Below, in pieces: positions 36,120-45,376 of a stretch of DNA of 64,000 bases (position 1 is its first letter; each line of letters opens with the position of its first letter). The notes below the pieces were generated by a model that saw only the letters and a list, made by a program, of their open reading frames with translations, was not told the origin of the DNA and did no database searches. The stretch is from contig NZ_CP147012.1 in the NCBI RefSeq assembly GCF_037126285.1, forward strand, positions 4,052,676-4,116,675, in the 5' to 3' direction. A program made the position numbers and the translations under genes. The stretch comes from Bernardetia sp. MNP-M8. Its GTDB lineage: Bacteria; Bacteroidota; Bacteroidia; Cytophagales; Bernardetiaceae.

Positions 36120-36701
36120 TTACTCTTTTCTTGATCTAATACGACTTAATTGCGTAGGTGTGATTCCCAAATAAGAAGCAATATGATATTGAGCAATTTG
36201 ATTTTCTAATCCTTTATGTTCTTCCAAAAAAATCTGATAACGTTGTTTTGCTTCAAGAGTTACCAATTCAATTTCTCTTTTTTCTTTATTTACAAAAAAC
36301 TGTTCTGCTAAAAGGCGAGACAAACGTTCTATTTTGTGATAATCATCATAAAGTCTTATAACACTTTCAAAACTAGCAACCCATAGTACACAATCTGTCA
36401 GACATTGAATATCAATTGAGTTTTGTTTTTGACTAACCAAGGAAGAATAAGCTCCAACAAATTGATTAGATGTAAAAAAAGTTTTGTTGTATTCTTCGCC
36501 TTTTTCATTGCTATAAAAAGCTCTCAAAATACCTGTTTCTACAAAGGCAACTTGTTTACTGTATTCTCCTTTTTTGGCAAAAAAATGTTTGTTACTCATC
36601 TTCTCTTTTTCAAATAAAGATGTAAAAAGTTCTAATTCTGTTTCAGAAAAATTGACAATGGAACACAAAAATTGAGTGAAAGATATAGGTTTTTTCATCA
36701 T
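36120..36701 (-). CDS. Crp/Fnr family transcriptional regulator
   Basis: The N-terminal cyclic-nucleotide-binding-like beta-roll is visible in MSNKHFFAKKGEYSKQVAFV and GILRAFYSNEKGEEYNKTFF. A long dimer helix follows (FVNKEKREIELVTLEAKQRY), then the helix-turn-helix IASYLGITPTQLSRIRSRKE at the very end. The start is the first of two ATGs (36699-36701, MMKKPISF); an upstream non-ATG start at 36728 is unlikely. At 193 residues it is the usual size. No iron-sulfur cysteine cluster is present, so it is not an Fnr sensor. It diverges from the PIN toxin-antitoxin pair. Confidence 0.9.
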   Translation of the reverse strand: MMKKPISFTQFLCSIVNFSETELELFTSLFEKEKMSNKHFFAKKGEYSKQVAFVETGILRAFYSNEKGEEYNKTFFTSNQFVGAYSSLVSQKQNSIDIQCLTDCVLWVASFESVIRLYDDYHKIERLSRLLAEQFFVNKEKREIELVTLEAKQRYQIFLEEHKGLENQIAQYHIASYLGITPTQLSRIRSRKE

Positions 36702-36759
36702 TATGACTTTAGTAGATTGCAAAGGCAAAGTAAAAAATATTTTTCTGAATGAGATTTCG

Positions 36760-36767
36760 TAAATTTG
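36760..36767 (+). promoter_or_regulatory. Candidate -7 box of the toxin-antitoxin pair
   Basis: TAAATTTG matches TAnnTTTG 69 bp before the antitoxin ATG. No clear -33 box was seen. Confidence 0.3.
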
Positions 36768-36835
36768 TGAATATTTTGTGCTACATAGATACTATTTATC
36801 TTGAAAAGTAAGTACCAAATTAAAAAAAAATAATT

Positions 36836-37108
36836 ATGAAAAAATTAGAGGAATTAAAATATGACACAATCAAAATGATTATGTTGGTAAGAGATTTTGA
36901 ATTTTTAAATAAAGTTAATGCTCAACTCAAATCTTATTCTGCACCTAAGTTTATGGAAGGAGTGCGTCCTATCCGAGAAAATATTAGCTTTGAACAGATT
37001 TTAGAAGAACAAAATTATAAACCTATTTCTTATCAAGCATTCAGAAAACAAGCCGAACCTTTGGGAAATGAGCCAATAGATGAATTATTGAATTTATTAT
37101 CTGCTTAA
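36836..37108 (+). CDS. Putative antitoxin of a PIN-type toxin-antitoxin pair
   Basis: The 90-residue protein is charged and helical, ending in a short hydrophobic helix (PIDELLNLLSA). Antitoxins of VapBC-type pairs often look like this: an N-terminal part for DNA binding or dimerisation and a C-terminal peptide that fills the toxin groove. I do not recognise its N-terminus as an AbrB, RHH or Phd fold. The call rests on its size, its order before the toxin, and the 2-bp gap to the PIN gene at 37111. The two would share one transcript. Confidence 0.7.
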   Translation: MKKLEELKYDTIKMIMLVRDFEFLNKVNAQLKSYSAPKFMEGVRPIRENISFEQILEEQNYKPISYQAFRKQAEPLGNEPIDELLNLLSA

Positions 37109-37110
37109 AA

Positions 37111-37560
37111 ATGAATTACTTACTAGACACAAATATTTTACTAATTTATACTAGAAATTCTGAATTTTCTCAAGAGATAGAAAACGAATATAACCTTTTC
37201 AATCCTTTGAATAATTTAGCTATTTCAGTTGTTACTTTAGGTGAAATAAAAGCGATTGCTAAGAAGCAAGGGTATGGAAGTTCGAAAATGAAAATTTTAG
37301 AAAGGTTGCTTTCAAATCTTCCTGTAATAGATATAAATATAAAGGAAATCATAGAAAGATATGCAGAAATAGATGCTTACAGTCAAGGTAAACTACAGAA
37401 AACCAAATTTTCAGCTAGAAATATGGGTAAAAATGACTTGTGGATTGCTGCCACAAGTAGTTTTTATGAATTAACTTTATTGACTACAGATAATGATTTT
37501 AGACATTTAGATAAAAGTTATTTAAAACTAGAAGAAATAGATATAAAAAAATATCGATAG
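37111..37560 (+). CDS. PIN domain toxin, VapC-like ribonuclease
   Basis: PIN toxins are metal-dependent RNases that cut tRNA, rRNA or mRNA when freed from their antitoxin. The four acidic residues are visible: D6 (YLLDTNIL), E45 (LGEIKAI), D109 (KNDLWIAA) and D127/D129 (TTDNDF). The length of 149 is typical, and the last residues turn basic. It begins 2 bp after the antitoxin stop and is followed by a flavoprotein gene 25 bp downstream. Confidence 0.9.
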   Translation: MNYLLDTNILLIYTRNSEFSQEIENEYNLFNPLNNLAISVVTLGEIKAIAKKQGYGSSKMKILERLLSNLPVIDINIKEIIERYAEIDAYSQGKLQKTKFSARNMGKNDLWIAATSSFYELTLLTTDNDFRHLDKSYLKLEEIDIKKYR

Positions 37561-37585
37561 CTTTTGGAAGGATAAAAAGCATAAA

Positions 37586-38812
37586 ATGAAAAATAAAAGA
37601 GTCATAATTATTGGTGGTGGTGCAGGTGGATTTTTTGCAGCCATTAATTTAAAAGAAAAAAATCCAAACTATAATGTTTCTATTTTAGAACAAACCAATA
37701 CGTTACTCAAAAAAGTAAAGATTTCGGGTGGTGGGCGTTGTAATGTTACGCATTCTTGTTTTGAGCCTGAAGAACTGACTAAAAATTATCCACGAGGAGA
37801 AAAAGAACTTTTAGGCGCATTTTATCAATTTCAACCTCAAGATATGATAGAATGGCTCAAAAAAAGAGGTGTAAAAACCAAAACGGAAGCAGACGGACGT
37901 ATGTTTCCTGTTTCAGATGATTCTCAAACGATTATTGATTGTTTTTTGAGAGAAACTAAAAAACTAAATATTGATATTCAAAGAGGATGTGCCGTTGAAA
38001 AATTAATTCCTCCAACTGATTCAGTTAATCAAAAATGGCAAATTCAGATAAAAAACAAAGCTAATTTAGAAGCCGATGCACTTATTATAGCAACTGGAAG
38101 TCAACCAAAATCTTGGAAAATGCTTACAAATTTGGGACATTCTATTTCAAATCCTGTTCCGTCGCTTTTTACAATGGACGTTAAAAATGATGCTCGTTTG
38201 AAAGATTTGGCAGGAGTTTCGGTAAGTAATGGGACAGTTTGGGCAAAAGATACAAAACTTGCTACTGAAAATGGTGCTGTTTTGGTTACGCATTGGGGAC
38301 TTTCTGCGCCTGCTGTTTTGCGTCTTTCTGCGTGGGGAGCGAGAGAACTAGCCAACAAAAATTATAAATTTGAAATGGGTGTAAATTGGATAGAAGATAC
38401 ACCAAAAAACACGCTCAAAACTTTGAAAGCACACCGAGAAGAATGGCGTAAAAAACAAATTGGAACAATTTCGCCCTTTGAAATTCCGAATCGGCTTTGG
38501 AAAAAACTCGTCGAAGCTGCACAAATAGACCTCACTACGAACTGGGCATCCCTTTCAAATAATCAATTACAAAACCTTTCAAACGAACTCACACAAGGAA
38601 TATTTCATGTAACTGGAAAAAGCACTTATAAAGATGAATTCGTAACTTGTGGAGGAATTGCTTTATCAGAAGTTGATTTTAAGACAATGGAAAGTAAAGT
38701 TTTGCCTAATTTATATTTTACTGGCGAAGTCTTAGATATTGATGCCATTACAGGAGGATTCAATTTCCAAGCTGCATGGACAACAGCTTGGATTGCAGCA
38801 CAAAACATTTAA
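37586..38812 (+). CDS. BaiN/HI0933-family FAD-dependent oxidoreductase
   Basis: A soluble flavoprotein of 408 residues. The FAD-binding dinucleotide motif is GGGAGGFFAA at 9-18, followed by the family signature KKVKISGGGRCNVTH, the second Gly motif IIATGSQP near 165, GTVWAKD and the closing CGGIALSEVD and GEVLDIDAITGGFNFQAAW. The family is widespread and mostly uncharacterised; some members reduce bile-acid intermediates, but no substrate is suggested here. It lies in the same direction as the toxin pair and is followed by a GH3 gene about 150 bp downstream. Confidence 0.9.
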   Translation: MKNKRVIIIGGGAGGFFAAINLKEKNPNYNVSILEQTNTLLKKVKISGGGRCNVTHSCFEPEELTKNYPRGEKELLGAFYQFQPQDMIEWLKKRGVKTKTEADGRMFPVSDDSQTIIDCFLRETKKLNIDIQRGCAVEKLIPPTDSVNQKWQIQIKNKANLEADALIIATGSQPKSWKMLTNLGHSISNPVPSLFTMDVKNDARLKDLAGVSVSNGTVWAKDTKLATENGAVLVTHWGLSAPAVLRLSAWGARELANKNYKFEMGVNWIEDTPKNTLKTLKAHREEWRKKQIGTISPFEIPNRLWKKLVEAAQIDLTTNWASLSNNQLQNLSNELTQGIFHVTGKSTYKDEFVTCGGIALSEVDFKTMESKVLPNLYFTGEVLDIDAITGGFNFQAAWTTAWIAAQNI

Positions 38813-38966
38813 TTAAATTATGGATGTTGAAAGAATATCTATGCAACTTGTTATTTTTTGTAATAAAAGTTAAACAAAAATATATGCCTTACTCTTTAGA
38901 TTGAGTAAAGTATGCAGAAATACATTTTTTAAACTCGTTCTATTTTTACTCAAATTATATAATTAT

Positions 38967-40499
38967 ATGAAAAACATTGTCAATTGGATAGGAACAAAGA
39001 TATTTTCTACTCGTTTGGAGAGTATAGAAAATTTCAAAAAGAACCCTTTTGAGGTTCAAGAAAGAGTATTTAAGTATCTGATTGAATCTGGAAAAGATAC
39101 CGTTTGGGGAAAAGAACACGATTATTTTTCTATCAAAAATCAAGGACAATTTGCAGAGCGCATTCCTGTTTCTAGCTATGAAGAATTTTACCCCTACATA
39201 GAAAGAAGTTTGAAAGGCGAACAAAATTTGCTTTGGAACAAACCGATTATCGGCTTTTCAAAATCTTCTGGAACGACCAATGCACGCAGCAAATATATTC
39301 CTGTTTCGGAAGAAGGATTAGACAAAAATCACTATGCAGCAGGAAAAGATTTGATTGCTCTGTATGCAAATAACAACCCAGAAACAGGATTTTTCTCTGG
39401 AAAAGGATTGGGAGTGGGAGGAAGTATGCAGCCCAATCCAGTTACAGGAGAGAAAAATTGTGGTGATGTTTCTGCTCTGATTATGAACCATTTACCTTCT
39501 TGGGCAGAATATCTCAGAACGCCTAGTTTGGAGATTGCACTGATGGAAAATTGGGAAGAAAAAATGGAAGCAATGGCAAGAGCTAGTTCAAAAGATAATG
39601 TAACAAGTATTCAGGGCGTTCCGACATGGACACTCTTTTTGATTAAGAAAATATTAGAAATTACAGGCAAAAACTCAATTTTAGAGGTTTGGCCTAACTT
39701 AGAATGCTTTTTTCACGGCGCAGTTTCCTTTACGCCTTATCGTCAGCTTTTCAAAGAACTTATTCCTTCTGAGCAAATGAATTATATGGAAGTTTATAAT
39801 GCTTCCGAAGGATTTTTTGCGCTACAAGACCAAAAAAATAGCGAAGATTTGTTATTGCTTTTAGATTATGGAATTTATTATGAATTTATTCCGATGGAAG
39901 AATGGGACAAAGAAAACCCAAAAACAATAACATTGCAAGACGTAAAATTGAATGAAAAATATGCGATGATTATTTCTACTAATTCGGGGCTTTGGCGATA
40001 TAATATTGGTGATGTGGTAAAATTTACGTCATTAAGCCCATTTAGAATACGTATTGCAGGACGAACAAAACATTTTATTAATGCTTTTGGGGAAGAAGTA
40101 GTAGTAGAAAATGCTGATATTGCCCTTGCCTATGCGTGTCAAAAAACAGGTGCAAAACTAAAAGATTATACAGCAGCACCGATTTATATAAAAGATGAAG
40201 GAGAAGGAAATCACAAACAAGGAGGGCACGAATGGATTATCGAATTTGAAAAACAGCCAGAAAACAAAACTCTTTTTGTGGAATCTTTAGACGAAAAACT
40301 AAGAGAAATAAATTCGGATTATGATGCTAAAAGACATGCAAATATCGCTTTAGTGATGCCAACCGTTCATTTTGCAGAGCCAAATACGTTTTACAAATGG
40401 CTACAATCAAAAGGAAAACTAGGAGGACAGCATAAAGTTCCACGTCTTTCGAATGATAGAGAATATGTAGATGCGATTTTGGAAGTGATGGAGAAGTAA
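38967..40499 (+). CDS. GH3 auxin-responsive-like acyl-adenylating protein
   Basis: GH3 proteins adenylate carboxylic acids and join them to amino acids or similar amines. Bacterial members may make acyl-amide metabolites. The ATP motif is FSKSSGTTNARSKYIP, with further marks GEKNCGDVSALIM, YMEVYNASEGFFALQDQ and a C-terminal WRYNIGDVVKF...GRTKHFINAFGE. The start used is the ATG at 38967 (MKNIVNWIG); the open frame from 38901 begins with TTG and adds a hydrophobic stretch that looks like leader. 510 residues is the usual size. A hairpin follows the stop. Confidence 0.85.
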   Translation: MKNIVNWIGTKIFSTRLESIENFKKNPFEVQERVFKYLIESGKDTVWGKEHDYFSIKNQGQFAERIPVSSYEEFYPYIERSLKGEQNLLWNKPIIGFSKSSGTTNARSKYIPVSEEGLDKNHYAAGKDLIALYANNNPETGFFSGKGLGVGGSMQPNPVTGEKNCGDVSALIMNHLPSWAEYLRTPSLEIALMENWEEKMEAMARASSKDNVTSIQGVPTWTLFLIKKILEITGKNSILEVWPNLECFFHGAVSFTPYRQLFKELIPSEQMNYMEVYNASEGFFALQDQKNSEDLLLLLDYGIYYEFIPMEEWDKENPKTITLQDVKLNEKYAMIISTNSGLWRYNIGDVVKFTSLSPFRIRIAGRTKHFINAFGEEVVVENADIALAYACQKTGAKLKDYTAAPIYIKDEGEGNHKQGGHEWIIEFEKQPENKTLFVESLDEKLREINSDYDAKRHANIALVMPTVHFAEPNTFYKWLQSKGKLGGQHKVPRLSNDREYVDAILEVMEK

Positions 40500-40511
40500 A
40501 AAATAAAAACT

Positions 40512-40552
40512 TTGTCAGTAGTTGTTTTGGTAATCCAAAATAACTCTGACAA
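40512..40552 (+). terminator. Hairpin terminator of the GH3 gene
   Basis: Arms TTGTCAGTAGTTGTTTTGG (40512-40530) and the near-complement at 40535-40552 form a long stem with one internal bulge, 12 bp after the GH3 stop. Confidence 0.65.
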
Positions 40553-40616
40553 TAGTTGTCTAAAAATCTTATTTGGATATATATTTTTATTGCTAATTTC
40601 TTAGATTTGTTATTTG

Positions 40617-40685
40617 TAGAACAGCAAAATACAAATACACGGCTGGAAGCCGAATACATATTGCTCACTCGGCAGAGCCAAGCCT
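40617..40685 (+). repeat. Inverted repeat flanking the trypsin-like gene, left copy
   Basis: It begins TAGAACAGCAAAATACAAA (19 bp identical to the inverted right copy at 41877-41895), then CACGGCTG-AAGC-GAATA and ends with CTCGGCAgaGCCAAGC. The two copies face each other around the protease gene. Confidence 0.75.
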
Positions 40686-40821
40686 TTAGGTTTGTAGTAG
40701 ATAAAATATGAAGTATTGTTAATATTTTACTATTTTTTATTCTTTGCTATTTTTACCTTTAAACATAAGTATCTATTACAGGATGGAATAAGTAGTAGTA
40801 GATTATTAGTTACATATAAAT

Positions 40822-41763
40822 TTACTTTCCTAATCTGATTTTAATACCATAGTGTGGTAATTTTTCTAATCCCCAGTATTCTCGAATGAAGTAGATAGCA
40901 AATGGCAATTTTACTGAAATGCCAAAACCTTCTTCAACTTCAGTAAAAATACCTACTAGCTTTATACAAGGTTTTCCTTTAGTATCAATATGTATTTCCC
41001 ACAAACCACATCCACTCATTCCACGCTGTATGGGTTTATTTTTTCGTTGGTGAGAAAACAAATCGTAGCCTTTTTTGAATTCACTAAAAAAAATATGATT
41101 AGTAAATCCTTCTTCAATTAACTTCTTAGATACATTATTTTTTAAGTACTCTGTTTGACAATACGGATTAGCATTAAGTATTTTTTCTCCATCTTTAACT
41201 TTTGGATTATATTTATTAGTAATTACCTTAGTTTGTGATGCAGGAAAACCATATAAAATATAGTAATCACTTATTTCACCTTTATTATATTGTTCTAGTA
41301 TTCGTTGCTTTGGATAATGACTGATATCTGAAAGAGATAAGAATGATTTATGAGATTTTAGACTTTCTATCAAAGCTTGTGATGTGATTTTTATAATAGC
41401 TAAATCAATTTTATATCTTTCATAAGTTGATTTATCTATTCCAAGCATATTTTGATTCTTAAGACTAAAGATAACACTTTCAGATCTAAAACCTCCAACT
41501 CTAAAATCTTTAGCTGTAAAATTTTCCACTCCAACCCAAAAATCATCAATCCCTTCTCCAACAAATCCATTTTTTTCAATAAAATTATGTGAAGCAGTAA
41601 TTATAAAATAGTTATCTTCAAACTGAAATAGAACTCCACTTCCATGTCCTCTTAGTTTGTTTTCATAGGTGTACTTAAATATTTGAACTGTGCTTTTAGA
41701 TATATTCAGCCACATATCAAGAAGTAATTCATCATGAAAATTTTGTGTAGTTGTTAATTTCAT
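40822..41763 (-). CDS. Trypsin-like serine protease domain protein, 313 aa
   Basis: The protein has a chymotrypsin-fold layout with a visible catalytic triad: H59 in FIITASHNF, D120 in YKIDLAIIKI and S250 in QRGMSGCGLW. The oxyanion region GHGSGVLFQFED precedes the His. There is no signal peptide or membrane helix, so it appears cytoplasmic, unlike secreted HtrA proteases, and no PDZ domain is present. Cytoplasmic stand-alone trypsin-like domains occur as effectors or companions in defence systems, but here no partner gene is adjacent. Inverted repeats enclose it. Its codon use is as AT-rich as its neighbours. Confidence 0.82.
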   Translation of the reverse strand: MKLTTTQNFHDELLLDMWLNISKSTVQIFKYTYENKLRGHGSGVLFQFEDNYFIITASHNFIEKNGFVGEGIDDFWVGVENFTAKDFRVGGFRSESVIFSLKNQNMLGIDKSTYERYKIDLAIIKITSQALIESLKSHKSFLSLSDISHYPKQRILEQYNKGEISDYYILYGFPASQTKVITNKYNPKVKDGEKILNANPYCQTEYLKNNVSKKLIEEGFTNHIFFSEFKKGYDLFSHQRKNKPIQRGMSGCGLWEIHIDTKGKPCIKLVGIFTEVEEGFGISVKLPFAIYFIREYWGLEKLPHYGIKIRLGK

Positions 41764-41825
41764 TTTATATGTAAATGGTGCTTCTTGAGTTGATAAATAT
41801 TTATAATCAAAAATAAGATTGCCAT

Positions 41826-41895
41826 CGCTTGGCGTTGCCGAGCGATTACTTATATATTCAGCTTTCAGCCGTGGTTTTTGTATTTTGCTGTTCTA
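41826..41895 (-). repeat. Inverted repeat flanking the trypsin-like gene, right copy
   Basis: Read on the minus strand it starts TAGAACAGCAAAATACAAA, then CACGGCTG-AAGC-GAATA and ends CTCGGCAacGCCAAGC. It matches the left copy at 40617-40685 in inverted orientation. Confidence 0.75.
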
Positions 41896-41936
41896 AAACA
41901 ACCAAAAATATAAAAAATTATGCCCTTAACGAAAAA

Positions 41937-41973
41937 CCTAAACTTCAGAAGAAACAAATCTTTGAAATTTAGG
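41937..41973 (-). terminator. Hairpin terminator of manC
   Basis: On the minus strand, arms CCTAAATTTCA (41963-41973) and TGAAGTTTAGG (41937-41947) differ at one pair and are followed by a run of T. It lies 38 bp past the manC stop. Confidence 0.8.
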
Positions 41974-42010
41974 CGTTTGAAAGCTGAATAGTATTGACTT
42001 TTCTGATTAT

Positions 42011-43090
42011 CTAAGTGTACTTTTCCTTCTTTGTTTTCTTGACTGTTTCCAAAAATTCTTTGATGCGTTGTTCTTGGTCTTTATGGCAAACCAAAAGAAC
42101 ACCATCGTAATCTGCTACAATAAAATTATCTAATCCTTGTACAACAGCCAAACGGTCTTTTGAAATTTTGATAATAGAATTTTTGGTGTCATAAGCCATT
42201 ACATCTCCTGTAATTACATTTTTGTTTTTATCTTTTTTGGCTTGTTCGTGTAATGATTTCCACGTTCCCAAATCAGACCAACCACAATCACATTGAACGA
42301 CATAGACATTATCAGCTTTTTCCATTATTCCATAGTCAATCGAAATCCCATGGAATTGTGAATAGGCTTTTTCTAAAGATTTAGCTTCATTTTTAGTATA
42401 AAAATCGCTTTTCATATCTTCAAAGGCTTCCGAAATATCACTCAAATAAGTATCAAAGGCTTGTGCAATCGTTTGTGCATTCCAAATAAAAATACCTGCA
42501 TTCCATACAAAATCACCACTTTCTAAAAATGATTTTGCCATTTCTAAATTAGGTTTTTCAGTAAACAGACGTACTTTTTTCAGATTTCCTTTTTGATTCT
42601 CTTCACTCTGGATATAACCATATCCTGTATCTGGGCGTGTTGGTTTGATTCCCAAAGTGATAATTTTATCGCTATACTTAGCTGCATCAATTGCAATAGT
42701 AAGTTTATCAATAAAACTATACGTATCCAAAATTACGTGGTCAGAAGGCGTAACAATAATATTAGCTTCTGGATTTTTGGATTTGATTTTATAAGAAGCA
42801 TAGGCGATACAAGGTGCAGTATTGCGCAAAAAAGGCTCTAATAAAATTTGCTCATCTGAAAAGTTAGGTAACTGTTCTTTTACCAAGTCTTTGTAGTCTT
42901 GATTGGTAACAATGTACATATTTTCAGGCTTACAAACAGGCTCAAAACGCTTGACTGTCTGTTGTAAAAGTGATTTTCCAGTTCCTAAAATATCCTGAAA
43001 CTGTTTTGGGTAATTACGGCGACTGAAAGGCCAAAAACGGCTTCCAATTCCACCTGCCATAATGATAAGATGTGTATTTTTATCTTGCAT
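42011..43090 (-). CDS. manC: Mannose-1-phosphate guanylyltransferase
   Basis: The enzyme makes GDP-mannose from GTP and mannose-1-phosphate for surface polysaccharide synthesis. The nucleotidyltransferase signature GGIGSRFWPFSRRNYPKQF is at residues 13-31, followed by QTVKRFEPVCKPENMYIVTN, VTPSDHVI near 115, and the sugar-binding TEKPNLEMAKSFLESGDFVWNAGIFIW. The C-terminal KISKDRLAVVQGLDNFIVADYDG is also typical. At 359 residues it lacks the fused phosphomannose isomerase domain of longer ManC proteins. It is a single gene, its start lying just inside the left GxxExxY-flanking repeat. Confidence 0.92.
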   Translation of the reverse strand: MQDKNTHLIIMAGGIGSRFWPFSRRNYPKQFQDILGTGKSLLQQTVKRFEPVCKPENMYIVTNQDYKDLVKEQLPNFSDEQILLEPFLRNTAPCIAYASYKIKSKNPEANIIVTPSDHVILDTYSFIDKLTIAIDAAKYSDKIITLGIKPTRPDTGYGYIQSEENQKGNLKKVRLFTEKPNLEMAKSFLESGDFVWNAGIFIWNAQTIAQAFDTYLSDISEAFEDMKSDFYTKNEAKSLEKAYSQFHGISIDYGIMEKADNVYVVQCDCGWSDLGTWKSLHEQAKKDKNKNVITGDVMAYDTKNSIIKISKDRLAVVQGLDNFIVADYDGVLLVCHKDQEQRIKEFLETVKKTKKEKYT

Positions 43091-43107
43091 ATTTTTTTAT
43101 TTGGTCT

Positions 43108-43137
43108 AACACAGAGTTACAGAGAAACACAGAGATA
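43108..43137. repeat. CTCTGTG-type inverted repeat, left of the GxxExxY gene
   Basis: Plus strand AACACAGAG...AACACAGAGATA; its reverse complement matches the right copy (43529-43558) at 25 of 30 positions. It lies 8 bp past the GxxExxY stop. Confidence 0.75.
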
Positions 43138-43145
43138 GTTATTTT

Positions 43146-43520
43146 TTAAATTATCCATCTATGAATGCCGTTTTTTAGTAGAACCGTATTGAAATTAATA
43201 AGTAATCCTACCTTAGAATTAGTCAGTTTCATATATGTATTTAATTGAGCTTTGTGTATTGGATGTATTTCACTAACAGATTTAAGTTCAACAATCACTT
43301 TGTCTTCAATTATGAAATCAGCTCTAAAAGCGCACTCCATCTCAACTTGTTTATAAATTAGTGGAATAGCTTTTTGCCTTTCTACCTTTAAGTTTGTTGT
43401 AGATATGAGCTGATAAAATAAACATTCTTCATAAGCCGATTCTAGTAAACCAGCTCCTAAATCTTTATGAACTTCGATAGCGCAGCCAATTATTTTACTT
43501 GTAATTTGATTGATTTCCAT
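43146..43520 (-). CDS. GxxExxY family protein
   Basis: Named for the motif seen here as GLLESAY (residues 24-30), preceded by IIGCAIEVHKDLGAG. The domain is related to PD-(D/E)XK nucleases: RADFIIEDKVIVELKS gives the D and the E-x-K of the active site, so nuclease activity is plausible but unproven. The 124-residue length is typical. Each side of the gene is bounded by a 30-bp CTCTGTG repeat in inverted orientation, only 8 bp from both the stop and the start, so the gene with repeats is a compact 451-bp unit. It lies between manC and adenine deaminase, which are not related to it. Confidence 0.9.
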   Translation of the reverse strand: MEINQITSKIIGCAIEVHKDLGAGLLESAYEECLFYQLISTTNLKVERQKAIPLIYKQVEMECAFRADFIIEDKVIVELKSVSEIHPIHKAQLNTYMKLTNSKVGLLINFNTVLLKNGIHRWII

Positions 43521-43528
43521 AATTGTAT

Positions 43529-43558
43529 TTTCTCTGTGGTTCTCCTTATCTCTGTGTT
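43529..43558. repeat. CTCTGTG-type inverted repeat, right of the GxxExxY gene
   Basis: Plus strand TTTCTCTGTGGTTCTCC then TATCTCTGTGTT. It lies 8 bp before the GxxExxY start and is the inverted partner of 43108-43137. Confidence 0.75.
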
Positions 43559-43578
43559 GTTAAAAATGTATTTATAAA

Positions 43579-45282
43579 TTAAACTTCCCAACCCTTCACA
43601 AACTCAAATTTTCCTCCATCAAAAAGTCCTTTATCACTTAATTTTAATGATGGAATCACTAAAAGAGCCATAAAAGAAAGTGTCATGAAAGGAGCATGTA
43701 GTTTTTTTGTAGTTTTTGGGTTAGTCATTAAAGTTTTTGCAAATGTATCAATTTGAGCGTATTTTTTACCTACAAGTTCACCATTTTCTAAAGACATAAT
43801 TCCTGCAACTGGAAGAGGTAAAACTTGATTTTCGTTTTCATCTTCTTTTCCACTTGTTGCTGACACTCCTCCTTTTTCTCTAATTACTAAGTTTACGGCT
43901 TTCATCAAATCTTCATCTGTAACTCCTACAGCTACGATATTATGCGAATCATGTGCGACACAAGAAGCAATTGCACCACGTTCTAAACCAAAGTTTTTGA
44001 TAAAAGAAATTGCAATCGGAGCATCAGAAGTATAACGATTGATAACAGCCATTTTTAAAATATCTTTTTCAATATTTGAAATTAAATTCCCGTTAGTATC
44101 TGTCAAATCATCAATTTCTACAAAAACAGGATTTGTAATTAGTTGTCCGTCCAATGCCTCAATGACTGGGATTTTTGTTGCAGTATCATTTCCTACTACT
44201 TTGCTTCTCTTTATTTCAAAATCAGATGCTTTCTTTGGTTTTACATCAAACTGATTGATAGCTTTTGTTTCTACATCTTTGATAAATGATTTACCATTTT
44301 CGGCTACTTTTTCGCCATTGATATAAGTTTCTAAAATTTCAAAGTTTTCTAAATCTTTTACAATAATAAAATCTGCTTTATCACCTTCTCTTAATTGTCC
44401 AACTTCAAGGTTATAATGTTCAATCGGATTGATACAAGCAGCTTGGAGAACTTTAAACTTATCGATGCCTAACTTTATAGCTCGTCTGACAAGTAAATTA
44501 ATATGTCCTTCAATAAGATCGTCTGGATGTTTGTCGTCCGAACAAAACATCATGTTTTCATAATGTTCTGGTAATAAATCAATCAAAGCATCAAAATTTT
44601 TGGCTGCACTTCCTTCTCTAATAATAATTTTCATTCCATGTTGTAGCTTATCTAGTGCTTCTTCTGCTGTAAAACACTCGTGGTCGGTACTAATTCCTGC
44701 TTCTATATATTTTTTTGCTTCTTCTCCTCGTAATCCTGGTGCATGTCCATCTGTAGGTTTTCCGTACTTTTGGGCTGCAGCAATTTTTGCCATTACTTCA
44801 GGGTCTCTTGCTAGAGCAGCAGGATAATTCATCATTTCGGACAAATATTTGATGTGTGGTTGGCTCATTAGTTTTTCAATGTCTTCTACCGAAATAGTTG
44901 CTCCTGCTGTTTCAAAACTTGTTGCAGGAACGCATGAGGGCGCACCAAAAAAGAAATTAAAGGGAACTTTGTTTCCATCATTTACCATAAATTCTACACC
45001 TTCCATTCCCATTACATTGGCAATTTCGTGAGGATCTGAAACGGTTGCAACTGTTCCATGAACGACTGCCATTTTTGCAAACTTAGAAGGAACAAGCATC
45101 GAACTTTCAATATGAATATGAGAATCTATGAAACCACAGAGCGCATAATTTTTTATTTCATTATTTGAATCTTTAGTTTTTTCTAGTTTTTTTACGGAAT
45201 GAATTTTGCCCTCTTTAATCGTGAGTTGTGCAGGGAAAATGCTTTTTTCTGCAATATTTACGAGATTTGTACGTATTATCAT
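43579..45282 (-). CDS. ade: Adenine deaminase
   Basis: This is a binuclear-metal amidohydrolase that turns adenine into hypoxanthine and ammonia in purine salvage. The 567-residue protein has the family features: metal-binding [91 protein letters not shown], and in the C-terminal domain [15 protein letters not shown]. The start ATG is 45280-45282. It stands alone and diverges from the small lipoprotein cluster. Confidence 0.93.
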   Translation of the reverse strand: MIIRTNLVNIAEKSIFPAQLTIKEGKIHSVKKLEKTKDSNNEIKNYALCGFIDSHIHIESSMLVPSKFAKMAVVHGTVATVSDPHEIANVMGMEGVEFMVNDGNKVPFNFFFGAPSCVPATSFETAGATISVEDIEKLMSQPHIKYLSEMMNYPAALARDPEVMAKIAAAQKYGKPTDGHAPGLRGEEAKKYIEAGISTDHECFTAEEALDKLQHGMKIIIREGSAAKNFDALIDLLPEHYENMMFCSDDKHPDDLIEGHINLLVRRAIKLGIDKFKVLQAACINPIEHYNLEVGQLREGDKADFIIVKDLENFEILETYINGEKVAENGKSFIKDVETKAINQFDVKPKKASDFEIKRSKVVGNDTATKIPVIEALDGQLITNPVFVEIDDLTDTNGNLISNIEKDILKMAVINRYTSDAPIAISFIKNFGLERGAIASCVAHDSHNIVAVGVTDEDLMKAVNLVIREKGGVSATSGKEDENENQVLPLPVAGIMSLENGELVGKKYAQIDTFAKTLMTNPKTTKKLHAPFMTLSFMALLVIPSLKLSDKGLFDGGKFEFVKGWEV

Positions 45283-45376
45283 AAAACGGATTATTAAAAT
45301 AAGTAGGAAACTGTTTTTTTAGAAACTTTGTGTAATTTTACGCTTGTATAAGTCTTAAAATAAGTCATTGGAAGTT

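Larger units (their letters stand above)
40500..40821. other. 322-bp intergenic region holding the left protease-flanking repeat
   Basis: After the GH3 terminator the region contains the left copy of a repeat that also occurs, inverted, on the far side of the trypsin-like gene (see 40617-40685). The rest is AT-rich. No gene is visible. Confidence 0.6.

Noticed and set aside
40327-40668. 113-codon minus-strand frame overlapping the GH3 gene end
   Set aside because: It covers the GH3 coding end, the terminator and part of the repeat, with no domain.
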